From a virus: a stretch of 64,000 nucleotides of DNA. Of this stretch, positions 14,748-22,468 are shown in pieces. Every line of letters begins with the position of its first letter. Positions within the stretch are counted from its first letter, which is position 1. The DNA lies in IMG/VR virus record IMGVR_UViG_3300043331_000441, positions 1 through 64,000 of that record; one strand, 5' to 3'. The notes beneath the pieces were generated by a model, which ran no database searches, had not been told where the DNA came from, and saw only the letters and a list, made by a program, of their open reading frames with translations. Made by a program: the position numbers and the translations under genes.

Positions 14748-16046
14748 ATGGCGCGCAAGAAGAAGCAGGTGAAGGCGAAGCCGTTCCCGGAAGCGATCGA
14801 CGGGCGCCCTTGGACGATCAGAGAGTCCCCCACCCCCCGCAATGCGGGGGTGGGGGAAAGCATGATGCTCGTACCGCTCGGTACGGATACAAGGGAACGA
14901 GCCGTGCGTCTGCACGAAATGATGCACGTGAAGATCACGCCAACGTGGGCATTGCCGCAGGCTGCGCAAGAGCACAATCTCCCAGAGGACATCTTGCAGA
15001 ACTGCGAGGACGCACGCGTGCATGGGCACCTGAGGCGACTCGGGTTCGCGGAAGAGATGAAGGAGATGTCTGGTGTGATCTCCGATTTCGAGATCAATCA
15101 GATTGCCAAGCACGGCTCGCTGACGCAGGTGGCTGCGATGAGTGCGGCCATGAGCGGAACAGGCGAATGGCCTCGTCTGCGAGCCGCGATCAACAACCAT
15201 GCCAGGGAAGGTTCGCCGAAATATTGGGCGTTCCACACCGGAAGCAAGCTCGCGATAAAGGCGATGCGGGACCCGGTTGAGCTTCCAGAGCTGGAGCGTT
15301 CGATCGAGCTGTGCCAGCAGATCGTCGAGTTGTTCGGCGACCCAGGACGCCCCGAGGACCCGCCTGCGGTCGAGGTGATGCCTGCCGAACACATCTACGA
15401 GATGGCCAACACGGGACAGCTAAACAACAAACAGGGCGGCGCGCCACAAACGTTCAAGAATCGAACGTTCGAAGAGCATGAGGACATGGAGGGCTGGCAC
15501 GAGATGGAGATCGTGGAGCCGCCGCTCACGGTGCGACTGCCGAAAGAGATGCGGGTAAAGCCGCGCAAGATTCCGGAGGCGTACGGCAGACGGCTCCGGC
15601 GTGTGGGGCGACTCCACCACGACGGGCGTGTGTTTGCACGCAAGCTACGCAAGCCCGGTGGCGGGGCGGTGCTGATCGACGTGTCCGGCAGCATGCAGCT
15701 CACGAGCGAGGACGTGCTCCGACTCGTCGAAAAATATCCCGGCGGCGTGATCGCCACCTACTGCGGCGAAGGCGACGGCCGTCATGGGAAGGGCTGGCTG
15801 ACGGTGATCGCGCGCAACGGGATGCGTTGCGAGGATGCGGAGATGGCACCACGCGCAGGATGGAACGCAATCGATGGCCCCGCGCTTGACTGGATCGCAA
15901 AGCATCCTGGCCCTCGCTTCTGGATCTCTGACGCAAAGGTGCACGGAGGTGCGATCGGGCGTACCTACTGCCTCGGTGTCTGTTTGCGCCACAACATCAA
16001 GCGCGTGGACAACGCCAATGAGATCCTGGGGCGCCCTAGCGAGTAG
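14748..16046 (+). CDS. Putative metallopeptidase with VWA domain (MoxR partner)
   Basis: 432 aa. An N-terminal HEMMH (residues 56-60) with downstream CEDARVHGH resembles zinc metallopeptidase-type domains that precede VWA domains in MoxR partners (DUF2201/CobT-like). The C-terminal VWA domain has a MIDAS DVSGSM (Asp311, Ser313, Ser315). Starts ten bases after the ATPase stop behind TAAGGAG. The pair is a classical AAA+/VWA two-component chaperone; peptidase activity is unproven. A stretch of CCCCCACCCCCCGC and its complement near 14829-14857 could form a hairpin inside the gene. Confidence 0.82.
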   Translation: MARKKKQVKAKPFPEAIDGRPWTIRESPTPRNAGVGESMMLVPLGTDTRERAVRLHEMMHVKITPTWALPQAAQEHNLPEDILQNCEDARVHGHLRRLGFAEEMKEMSGVISDFEINQIAKHGSLTQVAAMSAAMSGTGEWPRLRAAINNHAREGSPKYWAFHTGSKLAIKAMRDPVELPELERSIELCQQIVELFGDPGRPEDPPAVEVMPAEHIYEMANTGQLNNKQGGAPQTFKNRTFEEHEDMEGWHEMEIVEPPLTVRLPKEMRVKPRKIPEAYGRRLRRVGRLHHDGRVFARKLRKPGGGAVLIDVSGSMQLTSEDVLRLVEKYPGGVIATYCGEGDGRHGKGWLTVIARNGMRCEDAEMAPRAGWNAIDGPALDWIAKHPGPRFWISDAKVHGGAIGRTYCLGVCLRHNIKRVDNANEILGRPSE

Positions 16047-16065
16047 AGTGCGCATCAGAGAAAGG

Positions 16066-16096
16066 GCGAGGGAGAGGCTGGACACCCCTCCCTCGC
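16066..16096 (+). terminator. Terminator-like hairpin after the VWA gene
   Basis: Perfect 9-bp stem GCGAGGGAG/CTCCCTCGC with a 13-nt loop. Probably attenuates transcription between the ATPase/VWA genes and the ParB-like genes. Confidence 0.65.
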
Positions 16097-16097
16097 A

Positions 16098-16130
16098 GAC
16101 CCGGAGAAAGGAGAACGCAAACGCCGGGTC
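16098..16130 (+). promoter_or_regulatory. Hairpin with a ribosome binding site in its loop
   Basis: GACCCGG (16098-16104) pairs with CCGGGTC (16124-16130); the loop carries GAAAGGAGAACG, the standard ribosome binding site, but no start codon follows at usable distance. It may be a decoy or regulatory ribosome-loading site, or the relic of a deleted gene. Confidence 0.4.
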
Positions 16131-16159
16131 GTTGCGAGTCTAACCAGAAAGGAGGACAA

Positions 16160-16189
16160 GTGACGGACGGTGTGTTGGGATGCAGTTGA
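16160..16189 (+). CDS. Leader peptide overlapping the first ParB-like gene
   Basis: GTG 16160 follows GAAAGGAGGACAA and encodes nine residues (MTDGVLGCS) ending at 16189, ten bases inside the next gene, whose own start lacks a good site. This suggests translational coupling through a leader. Confidence 0.45.
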   Translation: MTDGVLGCS

Positions 16190-16953
16190 AGGAACCGCAT
16201 CCCCTGACCAAGCTGATTCCGGAAACGGCCGATCAGGACGCACTCGCAATAGAGATTGCGCAGGACGGCCTACGCGACCCAGTGATCTTGTATGAGGGCA
16301 AGATCATCGAAGGTCGGGTGCGCTATCGCGCATGGTTCCAGATAGCGCCAATCGTCAACCTCGGACGAGGTCGATCAGGCCAACATGGGCCACCTACGCG
16401 TGATTGGGTGCTCGATCACGACGGAGACGTCCTCGATTGGATGGTGCGACGTTATGTCGAGCAATACGCACCAACTGGCCTCGACGCAATCAAACTCGCG
16501 GCCGCCGTGTTGCCTCACTACCGCGCTATGCGCGGCCAGACCGAAAAGCGTCTCTACGAGGCGCTAGGTGGCGTGATTTCTTGGAACAAAATCCGCGCTC
16601 TCAATGGGCTAGAAGAGGCGGGTGCCCTCGATCGTGTGCTCAGTGGGGAACAGGATATTTACGAAGCTGCTCGCACGATCGGTCTCGCCTCAGATAAGCG
16701 CGGCATCGCGCTTGGCAAAAGCTACGGGGCAGGTGACAAGTTTGATCAAGCCATCTTGCCGCTGAAGCGATATCTCGCTGCCTGGAAACGAAAGAACTAC
16801 GAGTTTCGCCACGTCCCACCCAAGGAGGCATCACGAAGACTCTTATTGATCGACTCGGCAATCGAAGAACTCCAGGCAATGCGCCTGGACATCGCAAGGC
16901 GAGCGGTGGAGGCACGTCTGTCGGCCCCGCCAGAAAGGAAGGTGAGAGAGTGA
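16180..16953 (+). CDS. ParB/Srx-like protein, first of three
   Basis: 257 aa. The N-terminal 60 residues match the ParB-like fold (LTKLIPETADQDALAIEIAQDGLRDPV, then ILYEGKIIEGRVRYRAW with the GxxR-like EGRVRYRA box). A central helical region (about 105-165) could be the helix-turn-helix. The C-terminal 65 residues share GDKF...AI.PL.RY...W..+.Y.F.HVPP with the next protein. ParB-like phage proteins bind DNA or act as nucleases; which applies here is unknown. Confidence 0.75.
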   Translation: MQLKEPHPLTKLIPETADQDALAIEIAQDGLRDPVILYEGKIIEGRVRYRAWFQIAPIVNLGRGRSGQHGPPTRDWVLDHDGDVLDWMVRRYVEQYAPTGLDAIKLAAAVLPHYRAMRGQTEKRLYEALGGVISWNKIRALNGLEEAGALDRVLSGEQDIYEAARTIGLASDKRGIALGKSYGAGDKFDQAILPLKRYLAAWKRKNYEFRHVPPKEASRRLLLIDSAIEELQAMRLDIARRAVEARLSAPPERKVRE

Positions 16954-17609
16954 GCGGACTGCCGCCGCAGGCTCTACGACGCCCTGACGACGGTAGTTTC
17001 GTGGTCTCCAACGTTGATCTCACACAACTCAGTCAACTGCAGCGACTTGCTGTTGGCGTCCAGATCTGGGATCAGGTGCGAGCGTTGAAAACGGCGAACG
17101 GCGAATACCGTCCGCGTGATCCACATCAGAGTCGCGTCAAATCAGGCATCGGTTCAATGGAGGACATTGACCGTGCCGTTGCCGTCGCGGTGAACGTCCC
17201 ACATACCGCGCTCAGCCGAGTGCGCCCGTGCTTGCTGCAGCGGCCTGATCTTCTCAGGCGGTTGCAGGCAGGCGAGTTCGAAACGCTGAACGCGTTTCTC
17301 CGTGAGGCGGGCTTCTTGGTGAAAGGCACTCTCGCTGAGGGGCGCCCCTCCATGGCCAAACACAAAAGAGCATTCTTTGGCCATGGGGATAAGTTCGAGG
17401 GTGCCATCGAACCACTCAATCGCTATTTCCATACGTGGGAAAAGCGTGACTACAAATTCACGCATGTCCCGCCGCGATTGGCGAAGAAAAGAGTTGCGAA
17501 GATTGATAGGCTGATCGAGCAACTTGAACGTGCAAAAGCGGATCTCGAACAGCGGTCGCACGTTGCGACTCTGAGCGCTCCGCGAGAAGAAAGGAGAACA
17601 CGTAAGTGA
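16950..17609 (+). CDS. ParB-module protein sharing the C-terminal domain of its neighbour
   Basis: 219 aa, GTG start overlapping the previous stop. Lacks the N-terminal ParB catalytic box but has a helical central part and the same C-terminal domain (GDKFEGAIEPLNRYFHTW, KFTHVPP, a final coiled helix). The shared domain probably makes the two proteins interact. The dispersed palindrome encodes its EGRPSMAKH linker. Confidence 0.7.
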   Translation: MSGLPPQALRRPDDGSFVVSNVDLTQLSQLQRLAVGVQIWDQVRALKTANGEYRPRDPHQSRVKSGIGSMEDIDRAVAVAVNVPHTALSRVRPCLLQRPDLLRRLQAGEFETLNAFLREAGFLVKGTLAEGRPSMAKHKRAFFGHGDKFEGAIEPLNRYFHTWEKRDYKFTHVPPRLAKKRVAKIDRLIEQLERAKADLEQRSHVATLSAPREERRTRK

Positions 17610-18394
17610 ATGGCTACAACGGCCACTTCGAGTTGGTCAACCCGAAGGAAATCGTGGTCGACCACCGGTATCAGCGTCCGCTCAAGAGCACGCTGGTGTC
17701 TCTGATCGCGCAGAACCCGTCTTGGGAACTGTTCGGCGTGCCGACGTGCTTCAAGCGCAAGAACGGCATGACCTACGTGGCAGACGGCCAGCAGCGGATC
17801 GCCGGAATCTTGCAGTCGGAGAAGCCTCCGGCGAAGATCCCGATCGTCTGGTTCGAGCTGGAAGACCTCGAAGACGAGGCGGCGGTGTTCGTGGCGATCA
17901 ATGAGTACCGCAAGGCATTGCAGCCGATCGAGAAGCACAAGGGCAAGATCATTGCCCGTGACGAGTCGACGTTGGCGATCGAACGGGCCGTTGCGAAGGC
18001 CGGATTCACGATCGACAACTATGTCGGCACCGGTGCGGCCGGTGCGCGCACGATCCAGGCGGTCGCAGCCGTCAACTGGATCTACAACCGGATCGGCGAG
18101 GAGGGCGTCTTGCAGGCGCTGACCTGCATCCGGGAGGCGTGGCCGGACGATCGTGATGGGATCACGGCTCACATGCTGCGCGCAGTGGGCGGGCTGATCG
18201 AAGAGCAGGGTGACAACTACAACCGCACTCGGATGATCACGGCGTTGAAGAAGACGCAGCCGCATCTCGTGATGCGCGAAGCGTCGCGGCTGGAGCTGGT
18301 GACCGGCGGCTCGAAGGGAACGCGTGTGCGCTTCGCATTCGCGAACCTGGCTGGCCTGAAGATGCCGAAGGACGCGGTAGCGCGCAAGCGCTAG
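17606..18394 (+). CDS. ParB-like protein (DUF6551-like)
   Basis: 262 aa, GTG start in a GTGA overlap. N-terminal motifs VVDHRYQRPL, VADGQQRIAGIL and FVAINEYRKALQPIEKHK are those of the ParB-like DUF6551-type family. A paralogue with the same three boxes lies at 39.3 kb. Known relatives are phage and mobile-element proteins of unsettled function. Third in a tight run with the two preceding genes. Confidence 0.78.
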   Translation: MNGYNGHFELVNPKEIVVDHRYQRPLKSTLVSLIAQNPSWELFGVPTCFKRKNGMTYVADGQQRIAGILQSEKPPAKIPIVWFELEDLEDEAAVFVAINEYRKALQPIEKHKGKIIARDESTLAIERAVAKAGFTIDNYVGTGAAGARTIQAVAAVNWIYNRIGEEGVLQALTCIREAWPDDRDGITAHMLRAVGGLIEEQGDNYNRTRMITALKKTQPHLVMREASRLELVTGGSKGTRVRFAFANLAGLKMPKDAVARKR

Positions 18395-18428
18395 AGAGGC
18401 ACGACCCCGGAGAACGGCGGGGCGCCCC

Positions 18429-18459
18429 TCGCTTCGGCCTTCGAGCAGTCCCGAAGCGA
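18429..18459 (+). terminator. Intrinsic terminator after the ParB-like genes
   Basis: Nine-bp stem TCGCTTCGG/CCGAAGCGA with a 13-nt loop, followed by TTTCCTTT. A GGGGCGCCCC copy lies just upstream at 18420. Confidence 0.72.
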
Positions 18460-18494
18460 TTTCCTTTCCAAGCTTGGCAGCGCAGAACGCTCCA

Positions 18495-18535
18495 CGCGTT
18501 GTGCGGTGCCTAGCACCCTGCGTGCGCATAACGCG
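18495..18535 (+). ncRNA. Stem-closed intergenic element
   Basis: CGCGTT (18495-18500) pairs with AACGCG (18530-18535) around an inner GGTGC/GCACC hairpin. Same design as other closed elements in this window. Lies upstream of the second AAA+ gene and may be a leader. Confidence 0.4.
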
Positions 18536-18562
18536 CCGCAGCAGAGGAAAGGAGAAGCCCAA

Positions 18563-20035
18563 ATGGCTTCACCGAAGGAGGCTGCCCTCAAGCGGGCAGA
18601 CAAGAAGGCGGAGAAGGAGCTTCTGCGCACACTCGCCGAACTCGGCGGGCGCAAGAACGACGACGACGACATCGTCTTCGCCGGAACGAAGCTCACGATC
18701 CCGACGTCGATGGGGACGATCCGCCGTGCGATCGACTTCCTGGAGCGGAAGGAAGAGGAGATGGAGACCGAGACGGACTTCGTCAAGGTCTTCAACTACC
18801 GCCCCTGGGACGGCGCGTACTGCATGTGGAACGCCTTCAAGCGCGTGTTCGGTGCAGTCGCGCACAAGGGGACGCCGGGGTTCTTCTTCTTCCCTGGTGA
18901 CCCGCCGCGGATGATCACCGTCCCGGTCGACGTGAACAAGACCGCGCAGGTCCCGTGGGGCAACTTCGAGCTGCCCGCGCTGCCCGGCGTCTCGTTCTCG
19001 ACGTTCCAGAGCGACCACGTCGAACTCGGGCCGCTGTTCGGGATCACCGCCACGGGGCCGAAGAAGTTCGCGGCCGAGATCGAGGGCGTCTGGAAGCTGA
19101 TCGACGACGAGCTGAAGACGAACTCGATGTATCGCGGCAAGGCCTTCGACGGCCAGCCGATGCCGGAGTTCGTCGACCTGAGCGGCGTCGATCCCTCCAA
19201 GGTCGTCTACTCGGAAGAGACGATGACCGAGCTGGAGGCCCACATCTGGGCGCAGCTGCGTCACACGGGCGCGTTCGAGAAGGCGGGCTTCTCGCTCAAG
19301 CGGGCGGTCCTGCTGCACGGCACGTACGGCACCGGCAAGACGCTCGCGGCGATGCTGACCGCGAAGGAGGCGGTCGCCAACGGCTGGACGTTCATCAAGG
19401 GGCGCCCCGCCAGGGACGACCTCGGCTTCGTGATGCAGACGGCCAAGCTGTACCAGCCCGCCGTCGTCTTCTACGAGGACGTCGATCAGCTCGCCGACGC
19501 CGAGACCACGTCGGAGGAGTCGCTCGCACGTCTGCTCGACGACTTCGATGGGATCGATGCGAAGGGCACGCGGATGCTGGTCGTGCTGACCACGAACCAT
19601 CCGGAGCGGATCCAGCAGGGCATGGCCCGGCCGGGACGGCTCGACGCGTTGATCCCGATCGGCAAGCTCGACCTGCCTGGTCTGCGCAAGCTGGTCGAGG
19701 CGCACGTCGGCGATCAGCTCGCCGACGACATCGACTGGGAGCAGGTGATGGAGGCTGCCGACGGTTACACCCCCGCGTTCGTGACCGAGTTCGCCGGGCG
19801 CGTGTGGCGCTACGCGGCGGTCCGCACGGAGGGTGACACCGAGCACGTCACCTTCGTCACCGACGACCTCGTCAAGGCGGCGCTCGGGCTGCGTCCGCAG
19901 TACGAGCTGATGACCGGAGCGAAGGCACGGCACGAGAAGCCGCGGCTGGAGCAGGCGCTCGGCCGGGTCGTCAAGGACGTCGTGCAGGACACGCTCGACC
20001 CGCGCGTGCTGGTCGAGGCCAACGGCGACAACTAG
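18563..20035 (+). CDS. AAA+ ATPase with long N-terminal domain
   Basis: 490 aa behind GGAAAGGAGAAGCCCAA. Residues 1-225 are a unique N-terminal region with an unusual GFFFFPGDPPRM stretch. The ATPase core has Walker A GTYGTGKT (253-260), Walker B VVFYEDVD (301-308), sensor-1 TTNHPE (Asn345) and RPGRLD (356-361), the classical AAA (FtsH/Bcs1/Cdc48-like) signature rather than MoxR. Likely a protein-remodelling ATPase acting with the coiled-coil partner downstream. Codon use is more GC3-rich than its neighbours. Confidence 0.87.
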   Translation: MASPKEAALKRADKKAEKELLRTLAELGGRKNDDDDIVFAGTKLTIPTSMGTIRRAIDFLERKEEEMETETDFVKVFNYRPWDGAYCMWNAFKRVFGAVAHKGTPGFFFFPGDPPRMITVPVDVNKTAQVPWGNFELPALPGVSFSTFQSDHVELGPLFGITATGPKKFAAEIEGVWKLIDDELKTNSMYRGKAFDGQPMPEFVDLSGVDPSKVVYSEETMTELEAHIWAQLRHTGAFEKAGFSLKRAVLLHGTYGTGKTLAAMLTAKEAVANGWTFIKGRPARDDLGFVMQTAKLYQPAVVFYEDVDQLADAETTSEESLARLLDDFDGIDAKGTRMLVVLTTNHPERIQQGMARPGRLDALIPIGKLDLPGLRKLVEAHVGDQLADDIDWEQVMEAADGYTPAFVTEFAGRVWRYAAVRTEGDTEHVTFVTDDLVKAALGLRPQYELMTGAKARHEKPRLEQALGRVVKDVVQDTLDPRVLVEANGDN

Positions 20036-20047
20036 AAAGGAGGAACC

Positions 20048-20380
20048 GTGCTGAACGAGAGAGAGAACGAGGAGCAGGTCGACCGCGTCGATGACGTGAT
20101 GTCCGGCGTGCGCATGTACTCGCAGATGATCGCGACCTTCTTCCACCTGTCAGAGGGAAACCCGGTCGTCCCTCTGATCGGTGCGAACTTCATGGCGCAG
20201 TTCATCTCGAAGCTCGTCGAGTGGGGGGTGCTCACCGACGCGCAGCACGCGCAGGTGATGTTCCGCATGGCCGAGGAGGCGGCCGAACGCCGCGCGGCGC
20301 TGGAGGAGGCCGCGGGCGGCGACAACAAGAGCGGCCTGACCGATCCGACCAAGGATCTGATCAAGCAGCTCGGTATCTGA
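20048..20380 (+). CDS. Helical partner of the AAA+ ATPase
   Basis: 110 aa, GTG start behind AAAGGAGGAACC, 12 bases after the ATPase stop. Entirely helical with EEAAERRAALEEAAGG near the end. Likely a small adaptor of the upstream ATPase, by position only. Confidence 0.68.
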   Translation: MLNERENEEQVDRVDDVMSGVRMYSQMIATFFHLSEGNPVVPLIGANFMAQFISKLVEWGVLTDAQHAQVMFRMAEEAAERRAALEEAAGGDNKSGLTDPTKDLIKQLGI

Positions 20381-20389
20381 GAGGCTTGC

Positions 20390-20417
20390 AGCCCGGCCCC
20401 CGTATGGGGGCCGGGCT
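20390..20417 (+). terminator. 12-bp terminator ending the AAA/VWA/ParB region
   Basis: AGCCCGGCCCCC/GGGGGCCGGGCT with tetraloop GTAT, nine bases after the last stop of the module. Confidence 0.8.
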
Positions 20418-20440
20418 GGCCTCGTTGAAGGGAGAATGTC

Positions 20441-20686
20441 ATGGCAGACGGGCTGTTCGTTGTTCGCTTCTATGACGGCTTCGATAACGAATGGATCGAT
20501 GTCAGCGACCCAGTCGGCCGCGTTGAAGCTGATCGCATCTGGAACGAAAAAACCGAAGACGGCACGAAGAACACAAGCTTCAATGACATTGACTACTACC
20601 GCGTCTTCCCCGCTGACACGACGATGGTCTTTTCTGAGAAAGGGAAGCGTGAAGTGTTCGGCATCGAGGCTGAGGGACGCCCTTGA
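20441..20686 (+). CDS. Hypothetical protein
   Basis: 81 aa behind GAAGGGAGAATGTC. Acidic, aromatic-rich small beta protein (LFVVRFYDGFDNEWIDVS). No family. Ends in a palindrome-related EGRP. Confidence 0.7.
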   Translation: MADGLFVVRFYDGFDNEWIDVSDPVGRVEADRIWNEKTEDGTKNTSFNDIDYYRVFPADTTMVFSEKGKREVFGIEAEGRP

Positions 20687-20895
20687 ACATCGAACATCTC
20701 CTAAGGCTCTATCCCGAGGAGGCAGACTTCACACGTTCGCTAGCCGCTCACGCTGACAGAGAACGAGATGGCGCGCAGTACCTGTTGGGATACGCGGTCT
20801 TGCAATATCGAGAGAACAAGCGCCTCTATCGCATGTGGCGAGATGCCACGCAAGGAAAGGAGAAAGAGTGCCCGTCTGCAACAAGTGCGGAGTGA
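20683..20895 (+). CDS. Hypothetical helical protein
   Basis: 70 aa, TTG start in a TTGA overlap with the previous stop. Helical with HLLRLYPEEADFTRSLAAHA. No family. Confidence 0.58.
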   Translation: MNIEHLLRLYPEEADFTRSLAAHADRERDGAQYLLGYAVLQYRENKRLYRMWRDATQGKEKECPSATSAE

Positions 20896-21011
20896 CGCAA
20901 GCCTCGGCAGAGATGCGGCGTTCTACCAAGGCGGGCCAGTGGCTATGCAAGGATTCCACGAAGTGCAAGACGCGTCGTCTTGCGCTCAAGAAAGGGTCAA
21001 GGCAGAGATGA
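20868..21011 (+). CDS. 47-residue zinc-finger protein
   Basis: GTG 20868 follows AAAGGAGAAAGA. CNKCG at residues 4-8 and CKDSTKC at about 27-33 form a C4 finger, followed by a basic tail (KTRRLALKKGSRQR). Probably nucleic-acid binding. Overlaps the genes on both sides. Confidence 0.62.
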   Translation: MPVCNKCGVTQASAEMRRSTKAGQWLCKDSTKCKTRRLALKKGSRQR

Positions 21012-21685
21012 GCGACGAGCTTTCTCTCGATGCACGGGCTGTTCTGCGTGATCTGACGAGCCTGCTCAAGTCGCAGGAACGTGCGATGACAGCCCTCTCT
21101 GCTCAAAAGAAGTCGTTGCGAGACGACATCCAGACGATGGAGCGTCGTGCTGTCTTGGCGGAGGCGAACGCGGCTTCGCTTGAAACTGAACGGCAGCGTC
21201 TTGTCGAACGCGAGTCTGCGCTACGAGGTGAGGTTGAGAGACTCACACAAGAACTGGCCGTCAAGATCGACAGGCTTGAAGCGGAGCTGTCTGCCAGCAC
21301 AGAGCGGTTGACGCAGCAAGCCAACGTGGCGGAAGAACGCGCGCGCGCTCTCAAGCAACGCTGTGACGAGCTGCGGGAAAAGGCTGAGTACGGCGAGCGG
21401 ATGAAGCTCGTAGACGAGAAGCGTGAAGCCGCTGAAGAGCGCGCAGCGATGTTCGAGGAACGTTGTGACGCATTGCAGGCAAAGGCCGACCGTCACGATC
21501 GCCTCGACACGGCTGCGACCAAGCTGCTGGAGGAACTCGATCGGTTGCCACAGTCGATGAACGACGCTGCGATCGTTCCTGGCGTTTCTCGGCCAGAAAT
21601 TCCGCTGTACGGCACCTATGACTGGCAGAACGTCGTGAAGGCACGGCTCGCGTTGGTGAAAGAGATGCGAAAGGAGAGATCGTGA
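21008..21685 (+). CDS. Long coiled-coil protein
   Basis: 225 aa from ATG 21008. Residues about 10-180 are one continuous heptad-rich coiled coil (for example ERQRLVERESALRGEVERLT). The last 45 residues form a small globular end. Structural or adaptor role; no family. Confidence 0.72.
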   Translation: MSDELSLDARAVLRDLTSLLKSQERAMTALSAQKKSLRDDIQTMERRAVLAEANAASLETERQRLVERESALRGEVERLTQELAVKIDRLEAELSASTERLTQQANVAEERARALKQRCDELREKAEYGERMKLVDEKREAAEERAAMFEERCDALQAKADRHDRLDTAATKLLEELDRLPQSMNDAAIVPGVSRPEIPLYGTYDWQNVVKARLALVKEMRKERS

Positions 21686-21999
21686 GCACCCAGGAACACG
21701 AGTTCACACTCGATGGCGAGCAGGTCTGGCCACGCTCGATCAAGGAGCGCTACGGGATCTTCCGCGTCAAAGATGGGGGGCGCCCCGAGTTGCTGGCAAC
21801 GTGCCGCAACAAGAGTGCGGTTGGTACTGCGATCTGCAAGCTCGGTGAGGAGGGCGAATTCCTCGACTATTGCGTCGGTGTGATGGACGGAAGAGACCAC
21901 AAGAACCAGAAAGGAGAATGGGTTGGCACATGGTTGGTGCTGCCGTGGTTTTCGAAGGCAGCCGCCAGGAAGCTGAGGGGTAAGGGACGTACGTCCTAA
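21682..21999 (+). CDS. Hypothetical protein
   Basis: 105 aa, GTG start in GTGA overlap behind AAAGGAGAT. Beta-rich (EFTLDGEQVWPRS, YGIFRVKDGGRPELLATC). The palindrome encodes GGRPE. Unknown function. Confidence 0.7.
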   Translation: MSTQEHEFTLDGEQVWPRSIKERYGIFRVKDGGRPELLATCRNKSAVGTAICKLGEEGEFLDYCVGVMDGRDHKNQKGEWVGTWLVLPWFSKAAARKLRGKGRTS

Positions 22000-22012
22000 G
22001 AAAGGAGAACAG

Positions 22013-22468
22013 ATGGATACGACAATCCAGAGGCCGCTGGAAACTCCAGCGCCTGAGATCAGCGTTGCGACGGAGGAACAGGAGTACCGCCGTGACGTGT
22101 TCCTGAGCGCGGCCGAAATCATGGAGCGTGACGGCTACGCGACCGGCACGAAGGCGATGGCAACGAGCGGCCCGGTCTGCCTGCTCGGCGCAGTCGGACG
22201 TGCGATCGGCGCACGCGCAGTCATAAATCAGCCGATCTACGACTTCGACCAAGGCGGATGCGAGATCATCGTCAGTCCAACGAGCTACGACTACCTGACC
22301 ACGGGAGCGTTCGTGTGCGAACGTCCTGCGATCGCGGATGAACTCGACCCGTTCATTATCCAGATCTGGCGATTCAGCGACGGCCGTGGCAAGGAGGCCG
22401 TGGTGCGCGCGCTGCGCGCTATGGCGAACGGCAAGACGTTCGAAGAGGCAACCAGTGGCAACGCCTAG
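22013..22468 (+). CDS. DUF6197-like protein
   Basis: 151 aa behind GAAAGGAGAACAG. The sequence AAEIMERDGYATGTKAM followed by GPVCLLGAVGRAIGA matches the pattern of DUF6197-type proteins, common in actinobacteria and their phages, of unknown function. The second half is divergent. Confidence 0.65.
   Translation: MDTTIQRPLETPAPEISVATEEQEYRRDVFLSAAEIMERDGYATGTKAMATSGPVCLLGAVGRAIGARAVINQPIYDFDQGGCEIIVSPTSYDYLTTGAFVCERPAIADELDPFIIQIWRFSDGRGKEAVVRALRAMANGKTFEEATSGNA

Noticed and set aside
17450-20146. Long open frames on the - strand (370 and 525 codons).
   Set aside because: They mirror the GC-rich + strand ParB-like and AAA+ genes, have Arg/His-rich composition typical of antisense frames, lack ribosome binding sites, and no - strand gene is supported elsewhere.
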